Under the pieces are notes generated by a model. The model ran no database searches. It saw nothing but the letters and a program-made list of their open reading frames with translations, and had not been told where the DNA came from. From the NCBI GenBank assembly GCA_009617715.1, contig VTFK01000212.1:248001-312000 (forward strand): 64,000 nucleotides of DNA. Direction: 5' to 3'. Both the position numbers and the translations under genes were made by a program. Positions 47,656 to 61,290 of the stretch are shown one piece after another (position 1 is the first letter of the stretch; every line of letters starts with the position of its first letter). This DNA is from Plectrocnemia conspersa (lineage: Eukaryota > Arthropoda > Insecta > Trichoptera > Polycentropodidae).

Positions 47656-49554
47656 TTAGTTTATTTTTTTTGAACTGTGCTTCTGCACTTAATATTCATC
47701 AAAGCATTCAAATAAACGTTTTAGATTATCAAAAATAATATTATTTTAATAATACGTAACAATATAATATGAAAGTAGTTCGCTTTTATACCGTGACAGC
47801 AAAGAAAGACGAAGACGAATTCCCTTTTGTCGCTCGTTTTATTTATGCGGCACCCATATATCCAATTTTTTTCTGATCTAGTGCTTGTTGATTATTTTTA
47901 ATAGTTTTATTATAGTAATGATAGTACCATAAAACATTGCTATTGATTCACGTCACTAGAACTTCCATCTTTTCATAGTCACAAAAAATGAATATTTTAA
48001 AATATCTCTGCTTTCATTATTCACATTTTTGCCAATTACTTCATTGTTATTTTGAGCTGTACTTTAAAATAACATAAAAATGTATCTGACAAAAAATTAT
48101 ATCACACTAAAATGTTTCTTTAAACAAATGTAAACAGTAAAACTGTCAAAGTTGAATATCAAAGATATCGACTTTTATATCCGATAATTAAGAAAATCTA
48201 ACATTTTAGATGTATTCACCTAAAAATAGCATTTAATTATTTACAAATATATTTATCTACGCTGTTGTTGTTATGATTATTAACTAATAAAAAATGTTTA
48301 ATGTGCTTAAAAATTTAAAACGTTTAACACCTCTATTACACGTATTGTTAAATATAAAAATTGTGATAATATTTTATTTTATAGTTATTATTTGCACATT
48401 TAGAATATATATATATACATATAAATAATATTTATAGCACTTTGGAAGACTTGAAATTTTGCCGCATGGCGATACTAGCGTATATTATAACTTTTACATA
48501 CCACACATATTCACACATTATGAGTTACGGTTTGATTTTAGCAAAACCACAGGTGCACGATGAATATACATTATTTAGTAAAATACATACATTATATTAA
48601 ATTTCATTATTATATATAAGTTTATATAATACTTTTAAAAAAGCGGAAAATGATTCAAAATGTAATATAAGTATATATTGAAATAAATTATACCAGCATA
48701 TAAGTTTTAATTTACATGGCGTTATTTCAAGCGTGCAATCTCTCCCAAAATATTTATAATGAGCCCAATAAACATCAAATATATACGTTCCTGCAGACGC
48801 AACGAATATACACATAATGTTGGGCTAAGATTGAGATCGCCTTTGCTGAGTGTGTATCAGGGTATGATGGAGTGGATGTTTGTTCAGTTGAAATTATTCC
48901 AGAGCCGACTCTCAAGTTTGTTTGTCCAAACTTAAAAGTTAACTGGCAAACGATGACGTTGCTTTTGTAAATAACTATTATGGATATTTTACACACACAT
49001 ACCTAGCGCCCAACGTTCTCTGAAATTTTGACACGCATTGTTTGAACAGCACGAAAATCTGCCTAATTTTCACGTTGAATACTTACATAGGTATATACTA
49101 TACCCACGCGTAAATAATTTCGGGCAGCTTCGAACTACACTTGAAAATCGTGCCGAATTTACGAGTGAGGTTTGGAAGCGATTTTAGAAATCTGAGCCGT
49201 GTCTCGGAGCTACTCACTGTTTTACAGACAAGAGGATCGAGTCAATTTTCCGAATCGGTGCTCTTATGATTTAATAACCCTCGAGTCGACCCCTGAACTG
49301 TAAAGGTAACTTATATATTGTTTGTAACGAGTGATCTTCATCAGTTCCCTAGGGTTAAAATAAAATTATATCGTTAAAATTTTAGGCACGTTTTGCTATT
49401 AAGAAAAATTAAGTTTGTTATTTTTATTAAATCGCATATACACTTATGTATAATAGTGTTAACTTAACTATGTTTTTAAAACTATAAAATTATTAAATTA
49501 ATAAATTATTAATATTCATAATAAATCCAAGTGTTAAAATTTGAGTCTGATGGG
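47656..49554. other. Intergenic stretch
   Basis: AT-rich to about 48700, then mixed composition with a GC-richer patch at 49010-49310 (CAACGTTCTC, CGGGCAGCTTCG, GAGCCGTGTCTCGG) without coding frame. The minus-strand open frames 48597-48815 and 48775-48996 have no domains. Confidence 0.4.
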
Positions 49555-49870
49555 TTTTAACCACCTGCACAATTTGTCATAATTTAGAGGTCATTCTAAT
49601 GACCATTTCAAACAAACAATAAGACAAATCAAAAGTTTTGGAAGTCAACCACATTATCTATAAACCATATTATCTCGAGACGGTAATCACCTGTAAGCAC
49701 CGCCGAAAAAACTACTCTTTAATGTAAAGGACGCACACTATACAATTAATTTTACTTTACGCATAATACTATTGTTATTTTACCATTTGTTACTAATCAC
49801 CAATGTGCCCTTATAGATTTTCAAAATTTTATTTTGTACTATTTTCGTGTTTTAAGGCTAAAACTGTGTG
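49555..49870 (+). repeat. Dispersed repeat pair member, copy 2
   Basis: Second copy of the 32440-32870 repeat, same orientation, shortened by deletions. Shared blocks listed there include TCTCGAGACG and ATACTATTGTTATTTTACC. No coding content. Confidence 0.55.
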
Positions 49871-50589
49871 AATTTACAGCCCAAATATACAATGGAAAAG
49901 TTTATTTTGTAAACATATATAGTCTTCGCTGAAGTGTCGGTGAAATATTATCAGCTATGATATTTTGATGATGCTAAACTATCCGCTGTGTGCCTTGCGC
50001 TAACACAACTAGTTTTATTTCATCTGCCTCTTTCTTTCTATCTCTACCTGCTCGTCTGCCTAGTGTGACTAAGTGTCATATCTTTTATATTGCTGATTTG
50101 AAACTGCAACAGTGGCGGATCACAGATAAAGATGTCGGTGGGCCAATTGCATTGCTTCTTGGGCACACCCACAAAATATGTTTACGCCCTTAATAGTAAA
50201 ACTGTTAGGTGGCCACTCTCGGCGATCGTAAGCAAAGGGGTAAAAATAACAATAATACTTTTGCGCAAAGTAGAACGCATCGTTTTCACACAAAATGGTA
50301 GTTCTTTGCTATTTCTATGTGAAATATAGATCCGTGGAATAAACAATACTAATTTAATTGTTTTGGACCAATCTTTTTATTACATTTTAAGCTCTTATTT
50401 TAGGACGAATTAGTATTTTATTTTATTTTTGTTTAATATAGTCGTTTAATTATGACTTCTTAAGCAGGTGGTTGAAATCAGATTTTTTGATATGATTTAT
50501 ATCAAAGATTTAGTTAATTATAAATATATTACATATACAGCTATTAGATGTAACATTATAATATAAATAATTGAAATAAATATAAAACT

Positions 50590-51185
50590 AACAATATATA
50601 CTTTAACTGCATCCAATCACAAATTCCACACAATTCCCAAATAAAACGATGCAATTCAATTTCAGGTTCATATTCCAATATAGCTGATAAAAAACAATCT
50701 TCGATTTTTCTCCTTCGTCTTGGGGGTATTTCCACGATTGGTGCCCAAATCTGTCGGGCATTTCACAAAGGCGGATTCGGCTTTCGGCCACAAGAAGACG
50801 AAGAGTAGGAGGAGGAGAACAGCGTAGGCCGTGTGCACGGCGAGAGATAAAGAATTTGGCGTCGTTTGATGTGGCCCTCAAAAGAATTTAGAGTTTTTAC
50901 CTTTGGCCCTGGGTGTTATTTCGCCAACGCAGCATAGTTCCTATAGGGATATCGGGCGTCTCGGCCACGCACCGCTTGCCGAGGATATCAGCCCCCAAAT
51001 CCGCAATTGCCAACAGGTATTTGCGCAATCACGCGCCACTTGCACGCTTATTTCCCCACCCCCGGAAGCTTGGCAGAATGGCTTTTTTTAATATATTAAT
51101 ACACATTTTTGGGATGTTTAAAATAAATCGGGCGAGGTGGCATTACGAGCTATTGTCGTGGAAAATAGGCGAAATTCTTTAGTGA
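50590..51185. promoter_or_regulatory. GC-rich island, regulatory or untranslated-exon candidate
   Basis: Almost 600 bases of elevated G+C. Open frames on both strands (50603-50881 minus, 50903-51091 and 50913-51182 plus) reflect high GC rather than a conserved protein; none has a recognisable domain or clean splice borders. A purine-rich run (GAAGACGAAGAGTAGGAGGA) is at 50792-50811. Confidence 0.3.
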
Positions 51186-51534
51186 AATTTTAAATTATAT
51201 TCATTTTTATGATTTATTACCACCATAGAAATATAACATAGCAGCCCCCCTTCTCAACAATGAGAAAAAAAAGCTTAATATCAGCCTCATAGAGTAACCG
51301 TAAAAATGTTTTATATTTGAGTAAAGCTTCACTTGAACTTAAAACAATTCGAATTTTTTGAGCCAAAAATAAAATAATTTAAATAAAATTATAGCGTCAA
51401 TTTTTTTTGAAAATATTTTTTGAAAAACATATATAAAGTTTTTGTTACAAAAAATAATAAAAATGTAATAATAATTACATTTAACATTTTTTTAACTTTT
51501 TTAACTTTTTAAAACAAATTTGTGTTATAACATA

Positions 51535-51940
51535 TAGATACGCAATGCGCTTTTAACAGTGCTACAACTCGCAGAATATAGCGTCTTCGAAGATTGAGTT
51601 GAGTTCTTGATTATGGACTAACGTTAAAGTGGGAAGCAGCGTCTTACCCTGAGATAGGCTTAGAGATTATTGAGCGAATACCTGGTGATCTTTGCGCCTC
51701 CTCATCCAGCATGACATTGGCTATGCAAGCGCCATCCTGATGATATGAGAAGGTCGCGTAAGCAGGTTACTATTTTTACGTCATCCTGGTCTTCCTATAA
51801 TCACGTCAGGGGTCACCACTTTAGCGCCCGCCCTCCATGGGGACGCTGCGGTGGTGGAGGCCAAGAAACGATAAGGCGGATACTCCAGAAATAACACGAC
51901 GATAGTTCTTGCTCTACCTCTCTCTGATTCAGTACTGTCT
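51535..51940. other. GC-rich segment of unknown nature, perhaps a decayed element
   Basis: Abrupt GC-rich stretch including GCCCGCCCTCCATGGGGACG and GCGGTGGTGGAGGCC. Short frames only. The sharp composition edges suggest an inserted element, but no ends, repeats or domain are visible. Confidence 0.3.
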
Positions 51941-52737
51941 TACGACTATATTTATTTGCTTAATTTCTTCATATTTATATTAAATATTCAATCCAATACA
52001 CGTGTAAATAACGAAAAAACCATATAAATGCGCAACACTTTTAAATAATTAATTATATACAATTTGATTAATTTGTAACATGTCTATAATAATTAATTTG
52101 TTGCTATGCGAATTTATTTTGAATTATATAATACGAGGTTATCGAACCCGATCATCAGTGAAAGTTAATTTGTTGGTTCCAACAGTGACTTATATATGGT
52201 ATATTTGGTGACTTATACCCAAGATATGTACATGGGTTTAAATCAAATAAAAATATCGGTTATAACGAGCTACTTCAGCTTTTAAAAAATATCATTTGTT
52301 TGTATGATAAAACAAGAAGCGGTCTTTGGTTATGATTCATTAAGAAATGCTTTTATTTTTTTAGTAATTTCCGAGCGTCACTTACGTCAACATAACAAAT
52401 GCACATATTTATCACAAGTACTAAAGACACTAAACTGATAACATTTTAATTTATATGTATTTTTTACGATCGTCAGGTAGTCCTCAAACATCCATATACA
52501 TTTATTTCATGCTTTAACTGTGGATATTTAAAAAAGAAAAAAGCTACAAATCATAACAATAATAAAATAAGTATTCTTATTAAAAAAATATTTTTTTTAC
52601 TTGTAGTAATGTGCACAATACATTACTACACAATGCGTTTTTATAGAAAATATACTTTTACAAATAATTTTGTTTTGCAAATAAGCTTAGACAAATGCCA
52701 TAAAACCTATTTAAAATTAATCTGTGTAAGTGTTAAT

Positions 52738-53500
52738 CTGTGACGACCACACAGAGATACCCACGTTTGAATTGGTATTATTGTCAAAACTCACGTTAAT
52801 TTACTGTAACCAAAATGATCATACATTACCAAAGAAACAAGACATTAGCGTGAAAGATGGAATCACACACAAAACCCTCGTTACGACCAGAAAAAATAGC
52901 ATAAATAGCACAAATAATAAAAAAAATTTTAGTTGCGAAACGGTCACGAATATAATAAATTACAATATCCACAAGATTCCTGTTGCAGAATACTGACAAT
53001 GCCCATCAAGCGAATGTCGCTTTTTAAAGGCGTGTACCTATTTCGCTATTTTAAGAAACGAGCTCATTTATTGGCTAGATAATCGCTGCATGATTGTGAT
53101 TCGTCATCAAGCTTTGCAGGCCTAGATACTAAAGCCTGGAATCCGGAAATTAGGAAAAGGCTCACAAGCAGTCACTCAAAGAGACCAGACGTCCGCCGCC
53201 CGCGAACAGCATACTGTTATGGACGCTCACATCCCAAAAGGAACTCCTCCATACGAGCACCACCGTATCAGAGAAGGATCAAGTTTCACTGAATTATACC
53301 TTTGAGGACCTCAAACGGATATCATCCCTGCGCCAGCTTCTCTACCATCGTTCGAAGAAAACATCTCGTCTGTCTCAAATAAAATATAATCTAATAGATT
53401 CCACTAAGCGTATCAACACTGAACTCGAATCCATCGAAGCTTACACTAAATCGACACAACAACGCCTTTTTAATGGAAGACAAAAGAGTTTAACTTGATA
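52738..53500 (+). repeat. Dispersed repeat with decayed coding remnant, copy 2
   Basis: Second, longer copy of the 30382-31000 family. An 88-codon open frame (52730-52996) covers the upstream part and ends in SCETVTNIINYNIHKIP, matching copy 1. After a frame break YFAILRNELIYWLDNRCMI continues the alignment. A later open stretch runs from about 53280 to 53499: EDLKRISSLRQLLYHRSK, then TKRINTELESIEAYTKST, then QQRLFNGRQKSLT and stop. The last part has no counterpart in copy 1, which is truncated. Looks like a pseudo-ORF of an unrecognised mobile element. Confidence 0.55.
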
Positions 53501-54140
53501 TTTGAGAGAGCTATGCAATGCCATGGCAAAAAATACGCCGCACGGATTTATTGCATATATTTATCTACTATACCCATTTATTACACCAACTTCACGGTCT
53601 TAATTAGACTATTTGAAATAATTTATAAACTTGTTGGTAATAACTAATAAACGCGTCTGCAACAGATACTGGGTTATTTAATATGTTAAAATAAATTAAC
53701 TACGTTTGACAAGTATATTGCAAAATGCAATTAAAATGCTTTTTACTTTTATTTTCAAAGCAAAACCATTGTGTATGCATACATCATGTGTAATAATTTT
53801 AATGAAGCAACATAATAATAATTTGTATTTAATTTTATACGCTCATGGTCAATTTCTATGAATTATATTATAATAATAAATCCTTTTCAATCTTAAAGCC
53901 AAAATATAAAACATCTTGACGTTATAAAACTGTACAAAAATCTTATCACATAAATAAATGCTAAGCATTAATTAGTTGCTGATATTTGACTAACTTTTTT
54001 ATGACAATACTGCACATGAAGTCAATGACACAATTACACTAGTCATACTATATGTTTAATCTTAGTCATTTAAAAAATATATATATTAACTAGCTATTAA
54101 AGAAAAATAAAAAAGCAGATATTAACTTCTATTTCAAAAG
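53501..54140. other. AT-rich intergenic filler
   Basis: No gene, repeat or notable motif recognised. Confidence 0.45.
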
Positions 54141-54690
54141 CAAAATTTCTGCCTCGCCCTAATGTATCTACCGATATCTTGAAAGTGTCGAGGGTATCGA
54201 TATTTCCAAAATTCATTCCTAATTACATAGTTTGCCAGTATAATGTATTTCCACACGACAGATAGTAAGCGCGTTGATATGATAAAATTTCACGCGTTTT
54301 AATAGAGGTTGGCGCGGTTTTGTTGAATCCGAGCATATTGTTTTGGAAATAGACGAACGACAGGGTACGGGTTGAAAACAATAGTAATTGTTAAAGCTCA
54401 TTTACATAACCTATAACTCTGCCAGAGGCAATTGAATATGACACGCACTGGAAAACATCTTCGCTACTAGGAATTGTTGCCAGATGTGAATAATTTAACT
54501 GGAAGCATTGAAAACAGACGCCCATAAAAATTCCGGTTACCCCTTGAGCCGTTATAATGCAAACTCGCTTTAAATGATGTACACTTTTTACCATCATCAG
54601 CGGGTGCCGAGATTGCTCGACCAGCTGTTGGCAAACTTTTTTATGTCACTATTGCCGTTACAACTGTGATTTTTTAATATTCGCTTTGTA
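54140..54690. promoter_or_regulatory. GC-richer island, regulatory candidate
   Basis: Contains ACCGATATCTTG, GGTATCGATATTTCC, GGTTGGCGCGG, ACCAGCTGTTGGC (E-box CAGCTG) and GCCAGATGTG. Two minus-strand open frames (54219-54401, 54391-54597) lack domains. Composition and motif density resemble the other islands of the desert. Confidence 0.28.
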
Positions 54691-54870
54691 AGTGTGCGTG
54701 ATTGTATTTCTGCATCTATAGGATGTCCCGTGAAATATAAATAATGTAATATGCATTAATATTCTGATTATAGAATCAGTTGTATTTTATTTAAATGATA
54801 TATTAATACTGACACATAACTTCAATGACAGTTTATAAATATTAAAAAAAATAATTGACAAGTCTTTTAA

Positions 54871-55591
54871 CCGTTTAGCGGCCGACCCAGATGAACCTAA
54901 TGTATCGCACAATGCCGCGTATTTTTAGATTTAAAAATAAAATATATGCCAAGTTTCAAGGTACAGATGAATGACTTTTATTTTTTAGTTTCCGGTGCAT
55001 TTCATGTTCATTCTTGGCAGTTAAAAATCGAAGTGCTAGGGTTGTTCACAACGAAACAGTTATGAATTATTTTTTTGCTTTATTAGCAAAATGAAAAGTA
55101 ATAAATAAATTTTGTTATAAAGTATCAACTATCAATATAACAATAATAAAAATAACGTTGATAATAATAATAACCATGTTTATTCCAGTTTAATGAGGCA
55201 GGGTCGATCAATTTCATATTACAAACCTAAAACCGAGAGGCATCCTCCCGTTTAAATTTTTTTATTCGTTAGATACTAACACAAATCATTTTAGTCAAAT
55301 TCCACATATTATCAATTGTGATTTATACTTATTGTACAAAGGCGCAAGTCACTATTGGCAGCCCTTGCGACGTTGAAAAATAAAGCATTTATTTTAGCCG
55401 AATTTAAAATATGTATTTAAGTGGTTATAATTTTAAATATTTTTTCAGATATGCCACTATTTACCTACATTTTTCTTTAATATTATTTTGTAATGTAACT
55501 AAGTGTGCTTGGGTAAAAACACTATAGTGATTCACGGCAATAGAGGTGCGATCGCTTTGAGCCACTATAGTGGTCCGCGGCAGTGTAGTGG
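54871..55591. mobile_element. Candidate piggyBac-like (TTAA) non-autonomous element
   Basis: Bounded by TTAA at 54867-54870 and 55592-55595. The left end reads CCGTTTAGCGGCCGACC and the right end, on the opposite strand, CCACTACACTGCCGCGGACC; they are similar but not identical inverted termini. CACTATAGTG is repeated near the right end (55520-55529 and 55563-55572). TTAA target sites and C-rich termini fit piggyBac. The interior has no transposase. Confidence 0.45.
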
Positions 55592-55734
55592 TTAAGTATA
55601 TAATAATACGATAATACTCTTTTAGTCCAGATTCCGTCCGAAACGATCGACAACGAATCAATAGTGTAAATTCAAATAAAACCATAAAAAAAAATTTTTT
55701 TTTTTTAAAAATAATATGTCTTTAAAAGAAAATC

Positions 55735-56476
55735 TAAGTAGTCTAATACTCTCTCTGAAAGTTGTCCGAACCGAAGTTAAACTGAAGTCGGCCAAGATCG
55801 CCGTCTTCCGAGTAGCGGCCACACTGCCATAAATTTCATTTCATTTCACCGTCGGGACAGCGGTCGTGAATGACGTCCGCACGGCGGCTACTGTCACGTA
55901 CAGCTGGCATATTTGCGCGCAATCGAAAACATAATTATTTTTTTAAAAAAAAAATATAATAACGATATATTTTAGAAGAATATACTAACAAAAATATAAT
56001 TAATCCCTTTTGGTGCCTAAAAATATTCAAAGATGTCAGTAAGAGTCTGTTGAAGTCACCGATACTTGAACACATGACTACGATGCAGCGCTCGACATGC
56101 GTGTTAAACATAGGACGCCTACGCGCATACTGAAATTAAACCGATTTACTCGTTCTATCTCAGTTTGCGAAAACCCATATCACCCCTTTCACTCTCTTCA
56201 CTTTACACGCGAGAAAGCGAAAAGGAAAGTATCTCACCGCTCGCGCTCGAAAGAGCAGCTCCGACTTCGGCTTCTTTGAATTCGGTCTGTTTGCCGACAA
56301 TGTTCGGAAGCGCTCGAAGCTGGCCAAGTCGACTGAATTACCTCCCATTCGCGGTAACCTCGGACAACTTCCGAAAGGTTTTAGACCGGGCAGAACCGAA
56401 CATGACCGAAGTAGCCCACTATATTCTCCGTCCTTGGCCAACCTTGGCCTACTTCCATAGAGTGTAGTGCAGGCAT
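55735..56476 (+). mobile_element. Foldback-type DNA element, copy 2 (full length)
   Basis: The left half matches 7834-8375 block for block. The right end, reversed and complemented, reads ATGCCTGCACTACACTCTAT then GGAAGTAGGCC; it matches the left end of copy 1. The element is therefore about 740 bp with terminal inverted repeats and a GC-rich interior. Open frames inside (56097-56279, 56160-56441, 56165-56467) overlap on both strands and reflect GC content, not a conserved protein. Target-site duplication not resolved. Confidence 0.6.
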
Positions 56477-59400
56477 AAAAAATGTCTATTTACCGTTCAC
56501 TTTAATCATAAAATTTCCTGAAATATAAAATAATTTTTTACCGGCTAATGAGCTCGATTGTACCCATACTTTTGGTCCAGCAAAACGACACTGCTACTGG
56601 TCTATAGTTATTTATGCAAACTTTGACCATTTTCGTCACCGCAAAAATATGTTTTAGAGAAGCAGCGAGTCTCTCTCCGTCACCCTTCAAAATTAAATCT
56701 AAAACAAAATCAGTCTCAGAACACTAATCATTCGTTTAATATCTCTTCTTTGCTTTTTAAATTAAAACAACAGTTTTCTTAATCTGTTAATATTGTACTT
56801 AAACTGTTCAGGATTTTTAACACACATTTAAACTAAAACATGATAACACAGACCTTCGAAGAACTTCCATTTTTACTATACTTGTATATTTACTTTCTGA
56901 ATATTCTATGTGTTTTGCATATAGATTTATTTACTTGTTTATATGTCTCTGCGGGACAACCTGTACTTTACTACGTATACATATATGGATTGCTTTCGCT
57001 TCAATGTTTGCTAAGCTTTGGTAACAATGGCGCTGCTTTATTAAAACGCACACATTCAGAACTCACCACAACGTTGCCGATTTATCAAAGTTGTGGTTTC
57101 CAATAAAGCACAGTTTGGCCCTTGCCTTGAGGGCTTTCTTCAACCTCGGCTACGAAGCACCACCCTAGTTTACATATGGGCTCCTCATCCTATCTTCGGC
57201 ATGCCGATGTATTGTATATGCGCCTTAAGCAAAAATATACGCCATGTCATACACTATAAGATGCATAAGCACATTACAAGACTGTATAAATTGTTTTTTT
57301 TTCCAATAGAATATATTCTAGAATAATACCCACAAATGGCTTAAGATATTCGAGTTTTGTTAGTTATTTTTCCCCTATAATGGGAGCTAGGGGCGGTGCA
57401 CGTGTAATGACCCGACCGACCAAAAAGAATCCCAATCGTTTGTTAACCGATTCCACCCACAAATCGCCTTCCTCAACCCTAACTATTCCCATTCGATTCC
57501 TCCTTTATTCTGCTAGATTATCCTTATTAGGATATAAGCTGTTTATATATTACATATCATCCATTCAAATACAGATAATAAGTTCAATTAATGAGTAAGT
57601 ATAAGCAAATATAGTTTCTGAAATACAAATAAATATTATAATAAAATATTTTTAATTTTCAGCAGCACTTTGTACTCAAAATGTAGCATGCTTATTTTAA
57701 AATTATATACACAAATACTCAGAAATTGAAGCTAAGCACGATGTTTTGTGTCAAGGGTGTTTACTTGTACCATTCACTTTTCCACGTTACAGATTAGTAG
57801 ATAATATATAGCACATATTTGAATGAATAAAATGTTATGCATGTATAATATAAACATATAAGTACAGCATTATATCTATATACATACTTGATATGCTAGA
57901 TAGAGACAGTGATATATTGTATATGCTGAATGCGGTATTTTGTAAATTGCTGTAAAATATCTCTATAAACTGTACTATACAAATAGTTAGCTAGATTAGT
58001 AATCAAAAATATACAAAAAAATAAGAGATTAAGTAATACAGACATAAAATAATAATAATTTAATACAGAATTAAAATCATCCGACTAAAAGTGACTTGAT
58101 CAATATAAGCAAAATTAATATATAGTGGTGTATTAAATGCACTTTATAATACAATGTATCATTCATAAACTAGAGAAGTTAATAATATTTTTTTTATTTA
58201 AAACACTTTGCCTTCTTTGGAAAGAAAAAAATAATTGCAATAAAAAAATTCTGTACGTAATAATAACGCCATTTTCTATATAAATTAAGTAGTTCTTAAA
58301 TAATGTTTATAGAGAAACCTCTTTGTGCTGAACTTAGTCTCAAGGCGTGTAATTTAAACGATGTACTTAATGCAGCACATACACACTACATTCAACTCAA
58401 CTAACTGCTGAGTAACTCAGCTGAATTGCTATACTACAAACGCCAAGTCAGATACTAGTGCCACAATATTATCACAGGGCTGATAGGTACTTGACAAATT
58501 TGTGACGTTAGTAGTTAAGTCATGATAACCCACTAGATTAATTAATGCCAATCAAAACAATTTATCAGGGCTTAATCATTTTTATATTTGATAAGAGTAA
58601 AAAAAAGCACAATATAATCATTTTGTGTAAGATTAAAAATTCGTGAATTTACTATTATATTCCCATTATAAAAATAGCCAGACTTTTAAAATATTTAAAA
58701 TAACTACCTTTTAATTATATAATATTATACTATTAATATTTGTAAAAAAAATTAAAGCAATTTTTAGGGAAAGTGCGTATGATTGAGTTAAATTTTACAA
58801 GAACTATATACTTCATATTAAATAGGAAATTGCATTTAAAATTATCTGAATTGCATAGTTTTAACAGCATAAAGATGTTTTTGCTGAAATAAACTATTTT
58901 GCCACAGATAAAATTGTTTTTTTTTTATATAATAGTAGCGTGCTTTATTTCAATATATCAAATTAACTGTTTTTTACAATCATTTGTATTTATTATAGCG
59001 TTAAAACCTGTTTGTTAACACTCCGCCACAACACCATACAGACTGACAAGTGTTCCTTATCAACTGTTCATTAGGTTTTTGTATAATGTTCTATGCATTT
59101 TTATGTATTATTTTTAGTGTAGGAGATTCTATATAATTTCTTAGTATAAAACCAAAATTAAATAAAGGTGCTTTAAAAACAAAAACACTAGACACAAGGC
59201 AAGAATTTAAAGAGCAACTAGACTTTTAGTACCCATGCAGTTTTTCGAAAATCATAAGCGTTAATCGCTGTTATATAAAGTACTGTTAAATAAATTTAAA
59301 CTGTATTTATGATTTTTAAAATACGCTTGGAAAAAAACGTCGCGCTATATTTTAATTTATGATTATTGGGAAGTGACCACAATGGTTTCGTTTATAAACG

Positions 59401-59810
59401 GTCAACCAGTTAGTATATTATTGCTTCAATAAAAGCTGATACACGTGTTAAAGTTTAATTTTAGGGTTATCTAAGCTTTCACAATGAAAACGTATAAGAA
59501 GTTGATAATTGATTACAAATTAACTAAGAATTAACGCCCTAAGCGGACCTGCAGAGATCACAGACTATGGAAATGACCACGAAGGCTTCTTCAAGGACTT
59601 TTTTACTTCTATAATTTTACCAATTCAAGGACTACTTTTCTTATACCACTATACCACTACAAGTACTACCTTGCATTATTCATGATCACCTGCTTAAACC
59701 TGTTTGGATCAATATGCCTAGTTTCATATCATGACGCTGAAAGCAGCAAGAATATATTTATGCTCCCATAAAATTACTTTTTCCATTTTTAGCTAATTAG
59801 AAAATAAAAA
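56477..59810. other. Intergenic stretch, mixed then AT-rich
   Basis: A moderately GC-rich patch at 56990-57200 and one at 57380-57490 have open frames (56840-57106, 57093-57326, 57380-57598) without recognisable domains. From 57600 to 59500 it is AT-rich filler. A patch at 59530-59700 is slightly richer in G+C. Confidence 0.4.
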
Positions 59811-59814
59811 TGTA

Positions 59815-60370
59815 TAAAAAAGGCAGCAGATGGTCGCGCTCCGCGTGCCTCGAAACTTTCCCTTCCATTCTTTACCCCAAGTACCGCAAAAAAGTTTGCT
59901 TGCTTTATGGAAATCATGGAGCAGTCTTTAAGACTTGTTTAAAGTTCACACTCAATATTAGCTTATGAAAACTCATATATGGTCAAGAAGTGAGTATTTT
60001 TTCTATTTAATATGTAATTCTGAGTCTAAGGTTTGTTCACCCAGGTAAAGATAAAACTTTTGCGACTATCACTGAGCACTTTTCTTAAGAGATCTAAGCT
60101 TAGATATGAAGTTAATATTATATATATTGATAAACATTAAAAGTGCCGTTTTTTTGTATTTGTGGTAAGTGATGCTCAATATGAGACGTCACTGAAATTA
60201 AGGAACAGAGGAGTGGTTCAATCATTGAGGCAAAGTGGAGTCTGGTTTCGGTACCGCGTTATACAGACAAGCCCGCCATATCTCCACAACGTGCGTTGGT
60301 AAGGATCGAAAGATTAAGGGCGTGCGTATCGATGGCTTTTAACCGTGGATTTATTATGAGACGTTTTATT
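59815..60370. promoter_or_regulatory. Two small GC-richer islands, regulatory candidates
   Basis: 59820-59930 (GGTCGCGCTCCGCGTGCC) and 60180-60360 (TTCGGTACCGCGTTATAC, GGGCGTGCGTATCGATGG) stand out from AT-rich flanks; no coding frame or repeat partner was found. Confidence 0.25.
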
Positions 60371-61290
60371 TATATATGCTGATTTATTTAGCGCGTGAGT
60401 GTATTTTAGAGCAAAAAATAATGCTAAATTGGCCTAAAAAATACCTAATATATTGTATAAATATATAATAATGTAATTATTCCAAAGAAAAATCAGTAAA
60501 TCATAATCTATGTCAAATATTTTATCGTAATAAGAGTTTATATTATTTATATATCTTTATCATAATATTCTAAGTAGCAATGTGTCATATAAAAGTGTAA
60601 CTACGCATTTCACATTACAAACCCCTAGCATTTTTGCTCCCTTATTATAAATATTGACCATGTAAGAGTTATTCAAATTCCTATTATACAAAATCCTTCG
60701 TGGAATTTTCTCTTCTAGGAATGTATAGATAATATTTTCATATAAATATATTTTATAGAAAATCACAATAATTCCATCGCAATAAATTTATTTATTTAAA
60801 ATTTATATTATATTATTGTTATTATCACAGAAAAAAATAACATCCATTTTAAACAAGATTCCTTAAGAAAATCATATTTATTTTTTTTATGCTAATATCG
60901 CATACTAACTTTTGTGGAAATTAATTTGTAGCTGTCTAGGAAATCAGAATTAGTGATTATTATATAATTTTTATTCTGATCGATAAATACAGATTATGAT
61001 TTACTTACAGGTAAAATAAAGTAAGTCATACATATTAGGTAAAAAAATAAAATTTCTAATGATGTGCTACTTTAGCTTATAAATAATAACATATATGTAT
61101 AAAATAAAAAAAGTATTTATGGAATAAACATATAAATTATTTTGCTACAGTCGTTTTTTAATAAATTACTGACTATTTAGTTTGCTTAAACAATTAATGA
61201 ATCTAAGCAATCACTTATTAAAACTATATATATAACTTAATTATTAATCGCTTATAATTATATAAATATATAATACGATATAACCGTATT
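60371..61290. other. AT-rich intergenic filler
   Basis: Includes a minus-strand open frame at 60560-60766 with no recognisable domain and a TTTATTTATTT tract at 60786 that could be an old LINE tail. Confidence 0.35.

Noticed and set aside
56097..56467. Three overlapping open frames on both strands
   Set aside because: All sit inside the GC-rich foldback element; long frames on both strands at once indicate low stop frequency, not a gene.
60560..60830. Possible LINE 3' end on the minus strand
   Set aside because: A TTTATTTATTT tract and AATAACATCC block resemble the 5245 copy, but the flanking sequence does not align in the expected direction.
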